Assembly: GCA_910586505.1 (NCBI GenBank) | Contig: CAJUGV010000002.1 | Coordinates: 1-64,000 of the forward strand | From: an uncultured Paraprevotella sp. | GTDB lineage: Bacteria; Bacteroidota; Bacteroidia; Bacteroidales; Bacteroidaceae | DNA: 64,000 bases | Direction of reading: 5' to 3' | Shown: positions 60,638 through 64,000 of the stretch, piece after piece | Layout: each line of letters begins with the position of its first letter | Position numbering within the stretch: the first letter of the stretch is position 1 | Translations under genes and position numbers: made by a program | The notes under the pieces: generated by a model | What the model saw: the letters and a program-made list of their open reading frames with translations, nothing else | What the model was told of the DNA's origin: nothing | Databases searched by the model: none

Positions 60638-60645
60638 CAAATATA
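60638..60645 (-). promoter_or_regulatory. Promoter of the arabinose operon
   Basis: TATATTTG on the minus strand matches TAnnTTTG, 63 bases before the galM-like ATG. The remainder of the 60646-60957 stretch carries no gene; I see only short palindromes such as GTGTACAC near 60672. Confidence 0.6.
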
Positions 60646-60957
60646 TATGTTTTTTGACATAAGGTGTTTAGTGTACACTTCATTTTATGCGGCTTTCATG
60701 TTATTGTTTGTTAAATGTATGCTTTGCCGCTTTGTATTACCTCATTTAGTATTAACAGTCAACCTATATTCTAAATGATTGATTATATCACTATCCATAT
60801 TATTCACTGTTATAATTACATGAATGTTAGTTTGTAGAGTTGAATTCTTAGTGCCATATCGTGAAGAAGAGACGGTACATATGTGAGATGTGTGAAGGTT
60901 ATTTCGCTTTCTTTTCATTGCGAATGCAATACAGTCAAATAACGGAGGACAGAATAA

Positions 60958-61000
60958 ATGAGAGAGGAAACTATATTTGATTAGTAGTTTCCTCTCTCAT
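60958..61000 (-). terminator. Terminator of the galactose operon
   Basis: A perfect 16-bp stem, 60958-60973 with 60985-61000, has an 11-base loop. It lies 31 bases beyond the galK stop and is followed on the minus strand by an A/T-rich stretch. Confidence 0.9.
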
Positions 61001-61031
61001 AATTTAATTGTTGTTTTTTAATGTTCTGTTT

Positions 61032-62192
61032 TTAGCAAAGCTTTCTTGAGCCATCACCAATAACCACATCAATAATTACAGGTTCTTTCCCGAACTTTTC
61101 TTTAAATTTCGATTTTACAACCTTAATGAAATTATTATATAGTTCTTCATTTACAAGATTAATGGTGCAACCACCGAATCCTCCTCCCATGATACGGGAA
61201 CCTGTTACTCCTTCTTCTTTGGCAATGTCATTTAAAAAATCGAGTTCAGGACAGGATACTTCATATTCTTTACTTAATCCGTAATGAGTCTCATACATTT
61301 TCTGTCCGACTGTTTCATAATCTCCTTTTTCTAAGGCATCACAGACTGCTAGTACTCGTTCTTTTTCGCCAATTACGTATTTTGCTCTCATGAAGTCTTC
61401 TGCAGATACTTCATTTTTAACTTCATCCAGCATACCGTAGTCTGCATCACGTAGACTCTTTACTTCAGGATGATGTTTGTTTATGACTGCAGCCACATTC
61501 TCACAACTTCTGCGACGGTCGTTATATGGTGAACCTACGAGTTCATGTTTTACGCAAGAATTAACCAAGACCAACTTGTAGCCCTTGGGGTCGAACGGGA
61601 AGTATTCAAATTCCCCGCTACGACAATCCAGACGCATCAGGCTTCCTGCTTTTCCATGAACGGAGGCAAACTGGTCCATGATACCGCAATTACATCCCAA
61701 ATACTTGTGTTCTGTAGCTTGTCCTACTTTCGCCAACATCATTTTTTCAATTTTGTTGTCCCCAAACATATCATTGAGTGCAAAGGCAAAGACACTTTCC
61801 AATGCGGCTGATGAAGACATGCCAGCGCCGAGAGGAACATCTCCTGCAAAAGCAGTATTGAATCCTTCTACAGGAACCCCTAAAGCCATCATCTCGCGGC
61901 ATACACCAAAGATGTAGCGTGCCCAACTTGCCTTCGGACCTTTTTCATCATCTAAAGAGAATTCAACATAGTCTTTCAAATCGATGGAATAGGCACGGAC
62001 ATTTCTTGTTCCGTTTGTTTTGATTTCAGCAATCATACCTTGCTGGACTGCGCCGGGGAATACGAATCCATCATTATAATCCGTGTGTTCACCGATGAGA
62101 TTAATACGGCCGGGAGAGGCATATACAGAACCTGTTGTTCCATCGAAGTGCTCAATGAAACGACTTCTTACGTCATCTATTGTTAATTTCAT
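61032..62192 (-). CDS. galK: Galactokinase
   Basis: Phosphorylates alpha-D-galactose to galactose-1-phosphate, first step of the Leloir pathway. The 386-aa GHMP kinase has the galactokinase signature SPGRINLIGEHTDYNDGF (about 26-43), the ATP motif PLGAGMSSSAALE and the C-terminal MGGGFGGCTINLV. Its start is 42 bases after the transporter stop. Last gene of the galM-gluP-galK operon. Confidence 0.97.
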   Translation of the reverse strand: MKLTIDDVRSRFIEHFDGTTGSVYASPGRINLIGEHTDYNDGFVFPGAVQQGMIAEIKTNGTRNVRAYSIDLKDYVEFSLDDEKGPKASWARYIFGVCREMMALGVPVEGFNTAFAGDVPLGAGMSSSAALESVFAFALNDMFGDNKIEKMMLAKVGQATEHKYLGCNCGIMDQFASVHGKAGSLMRLDCRSGEFEYFPFDPKGYKLVLVNSCVKHELVGSPYNDRRRSCENVAAVINKHHPEVKSLRDADYGMLDEVKNEVSAEDFMRAKYVIGEKERVLAVCDALEKGDYETVGQKMYETHYGLSKEYEVSCPELDFLNDIAKEEGVTGSRIMGGGFGGCTINLVNEELYNNFIKVVKSKFKEKFGKEPVIIDVVIGDGSRKLC

Positions 62193-62234
62193 AATTCGTG
62201 TATTTTATGAGGTTAATAAAAAGATATTTTCCTA

Positions 62235-63467
62235 TTAATTGAGTCCCACTCTGGATCCTTTCCAGCAGAACCAAATTACGTACAGATAGTAGATAAACAT
62301 CATACAAATGGCTACACCAACTCCTAATGCAGGATTGTCGACCACCATACCCATAAGTGGAGTCAAGGTTGCAGCGCCAATCACACCCATATTAATGATA
62401 CCGCTGGCTGCTTTCGTGTGAGGACCCAATTCTTGTAATCCTAAGTTGAATATCAAGGGCCACATTACAGAATGGAATAAACCGGCTGCCAACATGGCAT
62501 ACACCCCATACATACCCGGTAATACAAACGATGCTCCTACGCAAATCGCACCGCCAAATAGGCATGTAGTAAGCAATGTGCGAGGTTGATATTTGCTTAG
62601 AACTCCAGCTCCGATGAAGCGTCCTACCATCATGCCTCCCCAATATAGAGGCAGGTAGTCTGTCGGGTTGCCTGTTAAATCAGGGTTGGCTTTGAAGTAA
62701 GCAGGTAGCATGGAGGGAATACCAATTTCCAATCCCATATACATGAAGATAGCAAAAGCGCCGAACCACACGTGGGGGTATTGGAATACGCTTGATTTGT
62801 ATTTGCGAGTATCACCGTTATCTGCAGCTTGTTCCTCCTCTTTAATTTCAGGTAGTTTCAAAAAATAGAGAATGATACAGAGAAGGAATGTAAAGATGCC
62901 TAATCCCAAGAAAGGAACGGTTACATCACTTCCACTCAATTCTTCTTCAGATTTTCCAGCAATAATGAAGTAAGTAATAAATATCGGAGCTAAAGTTGTG
63001 GCAACTGAGTTTAAAGCCTGACTTAATGTCATACGGAATGCCCCTTTCTCCGGTGCCCCTAAAACCATAACATAAGGATTAGCCACTAATTGCAACATTA
63101 CAATACCCAAAGCCACGCAACACATGCTGGCCAAAAATATGTTATATATTGTGGTTTGCTGTGCGTCTAAGTTAGATGAAATTCCGTAGTAGTTAACTAC
63201 AAATCCCAAACCAACTACAGCTAAACCTAATACAAGAGTCATCTTGTAGCCAATTTTGTTCATCATGAGAGCGAACGGAATGGACAAGGCATATGCGCCG
63301 TAGAATGCTGAATTGACTAATTGTCCTTGTGCGTCTGTCAAATCGAATGTCTTCTTGCAGAAGTCAATCATTGAATTGTTCATTGTCGTGACGAATCCGA
63401 TTAGGAAGCATACGATAATGACTACGGTAAGAGCGAACGTATAGTTCGGTTGTGTTTTTTGAGCCAT
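62235..63467 (-). CDS. gluP: Glucose/galactose MFS transporter
   Basis: This 410-aa inner-membrane importer has about 12 hydrophobic segments, of the FHS (FucP/GluP) branch of the major facilitator superfamily. The first segment contains GFVTTMNNSMIDFCKKTF, the conserved N-terminal loop of this branch. It would bring galactose (and glucose) in by proton symport. It sits between a mutarotase and galactokinase, which fixes galactose as the relevant substrate. Confidence 0.94.
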   Translation of the reverse strand: MAQKTQPNYTFALTVVIIVCFLIGFVTTMNNSMIDFCKKTFDLTDAQGQLVNSAFYGAYALSIPFALMMNKIGYKMTLVLGLAVVGLGFVVNYYGISSNLDAQQTTIYNIFLASMCCVALGIVMLQLVANPYVMVLGAPEKGAFRMTLSQALNSVATTLAPIFITYFIIAGKSEEELSGSDVTVPFLGLGIFTFLLCIILYFLKLPEIKEEEQAADNGDTRKYKSSVFQYPHVWFGAFAIFMYMGLEIGIPSMLPAYFKANPDLTGNPTDYLPLYWGGMMVGRFIGAGVLSKYQPRTLLTTCLFGGAICVGASFVLPGMYGVYAMLAAGLFHSVMWPLIFNLGLQELGPHTKAASGIINMGVIGAATLTPLMGMVVDNPALGVGVAICMMFIYYLYVIWFCWKGSRVGLN

Positions 63468-63501
63468 TTGATGATTTTTTTAGATTTGTTTTATTAGTTA
63501 T

Positions 63502-64000
63502 TTACTTATTGTCTACTCCAAATTTATAAATAGTGGTTTGAGTGTAGGTTTCTTCCGGTTTGAGTACTGCTGACGGGAAATAAGCGCGGTTGGGGGTATC
63601 CGGAAAGTGCTGTGCTTCAAAGCAGATGGCACTTCTACGTGGGAATGTAGCTCCCAATTGTCCCTGGTAACCGTCGGCCCAATTATCCGTATATACCTGA
63701 ACACCCGGTTCTGTAGTATAAACTTCCATTGTGCGTCCCGAAACCGGTTCATATATTTTAGCCGCATAGCTCAGCTCTCCGACTTCCTTTTTGTTGAGTA
63801 CGAAACAATGGTCGTAACCGGCTCCGTTGTGGGTTTGTTCGTCATCGGCATCAATGCGTTCTCCGATTTCATGAACACTTGTAAAGTCAAATGGAGTTCC
63901 TTTTACCGATTTTATTTCTCCTGTGGGGATAGATGTATTATCAATAGGAATAAAAAAGTCTGCATTTATCCAGCATTGCAACTTTTCAATAGTAGGAGTG
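63502..64000 (-). CDS. galM: Aldose 1-epimerase (galM), 5' part missing
   Basis: The 166 residues in view are the C-terminal half of a GalM-type mutarotase. They include GAGYDHCFVLN, YTTEPGVQVYTDNWADG and the catalytic Glu in SAICFEAQHFPDTPN. The frame stays open past the apparent TTG at 63981 to the window edge, so the gene continues beyond 64000. It is the first visible gene of the galactose operon, 34 bases before gluP. The missing N-terminus would show whether it is cytosolic or a lipoprotein. Confidence 0.93.
   Translation of the reverse strand, partial: TPTIEKLQCWINADFFIPIDNTSIPTGEIKSVKGTPFDFTSVHEIGERIDADDEQTHNGAGYDHCFVLNKKEVGELSYAAKIYEPVSGRTMEVYTTEPGVQVYTDNWADGYQGQLGATFPRRSAICFEAQHFPDTPNRAYFPSAVLKPEETYTQTTIYKFGVDNK

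Noticed and set aside
63979..63981. TTG start for the last gene
   Set aside because: The frame stays open to the window edge and GalM proteins are about twice this length, so the gene is truncated by the window.
1..64000. tRNA, rRNA genes or CRISPR arrays
   Set aside because: I looked through the intergenic gaps and saw no cloverleaf-like sequence with TTC-type T-loops and no regularly spaced repeat series.

Overview
The window looks like the chromosome of a gut Bacteroidales, most likely Bacteroides or a close relative. Three things point there. Many genes are preceded by the Bacteroides -7 element TAnnTTTG, sometimes with a -33 TTTG about 20 bp upstream. The protein families are characteristic: DUF4491, DUF4924, DUF5103, DUF1460, GH97, UPF0210, a Nudix-type AraR, and a galM/gluP/galK cluster. 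Intercistronic terminators are long hairpins with A-rich left and T-rich right flanks. I see no tRNA or rRNA gene, CRISPR array, transposase or SusC/SusD pair. Most of the window is ordinary chromosome.

Layout. 1-3.5 kb: the tail of an unidentified gene, nadE, and divergently a PerR-like regulator with a reverse rubrerythrin (oxidative stress). 3.8-5.4 kb: DUF4491 and a MATE exporter. 5.7-8.2 kb: a tightly coupled five-gene cassette made of a small exported protein, an HPr-kinase-like P-loop protein, a Sec11-like Ser/His peptidase, a PqqD-like carrier and a YjbR-like protein. This is the most intriguing block, because it contains peptide-modification parts without an obvious peptide or cyclase. 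8.2-11.1 kb: TRIC channel, hydroxyacid dehydrogenase and a PorV/SprA-plug-like DUF5103 protein. 11.2-13.5 kb: cell-wall genes (DUF1460 amidase, mtgA, OmpA lipoprotein). 13.6-22.3 kb: proS, then a seven-gene minus-strand operon lysE-DUF4924-rfbD-prfC-tsaC-clcA-fmt. 22.5-26.6 kb: ROK glucokinase, a zeta-toxin-like kinase with a small overlapping partner, trmD and a flavoprotein.

26.8-43.4 kb is rich in glycan enzymes: a GH35 beta-galactosidase, a GH43-GH43-GH97 operon and a DUF2264 (GH154-type) protein. Interspersed are aspS, a clostripain-like lipoprotein, fabI, and an ACT/UPF0210 pair. 43.4-50.4 kb holds a probable ~60-nt sRNA, a phenylacetate-CoA-ligase/ACT pair, an AraC regulator, an Fe-alcohol dehydrogenase with tandem operators, and an orphan AAA ATPase.

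50.4-60.6 kb is the complete L-arabinose catabolic operon, read on the minus strand: periplasmic mutarotase, Na+/sugar symporter, Nudix AraR, araD, araA, ribulokinase, transketolase, rpiB. It takes L-arabinose to xylulose-5-phosphate and on into the pentose phosphate pathway. The window ends in the galactose operon galM-gluP-galK. The GH35, GH43, GH97 and DUF2264 enzymes would release arabinose, galactose and uronic acid from plant arabinogalactan- or arabinan-type glycans. That chemistry matches the two sugar operons at the right end, although the genes do not form a classical PUL.

Genes are called from protein motifs read by eye. Promoters, operators, terminators and the sRNA are called from sequence pattern alone.
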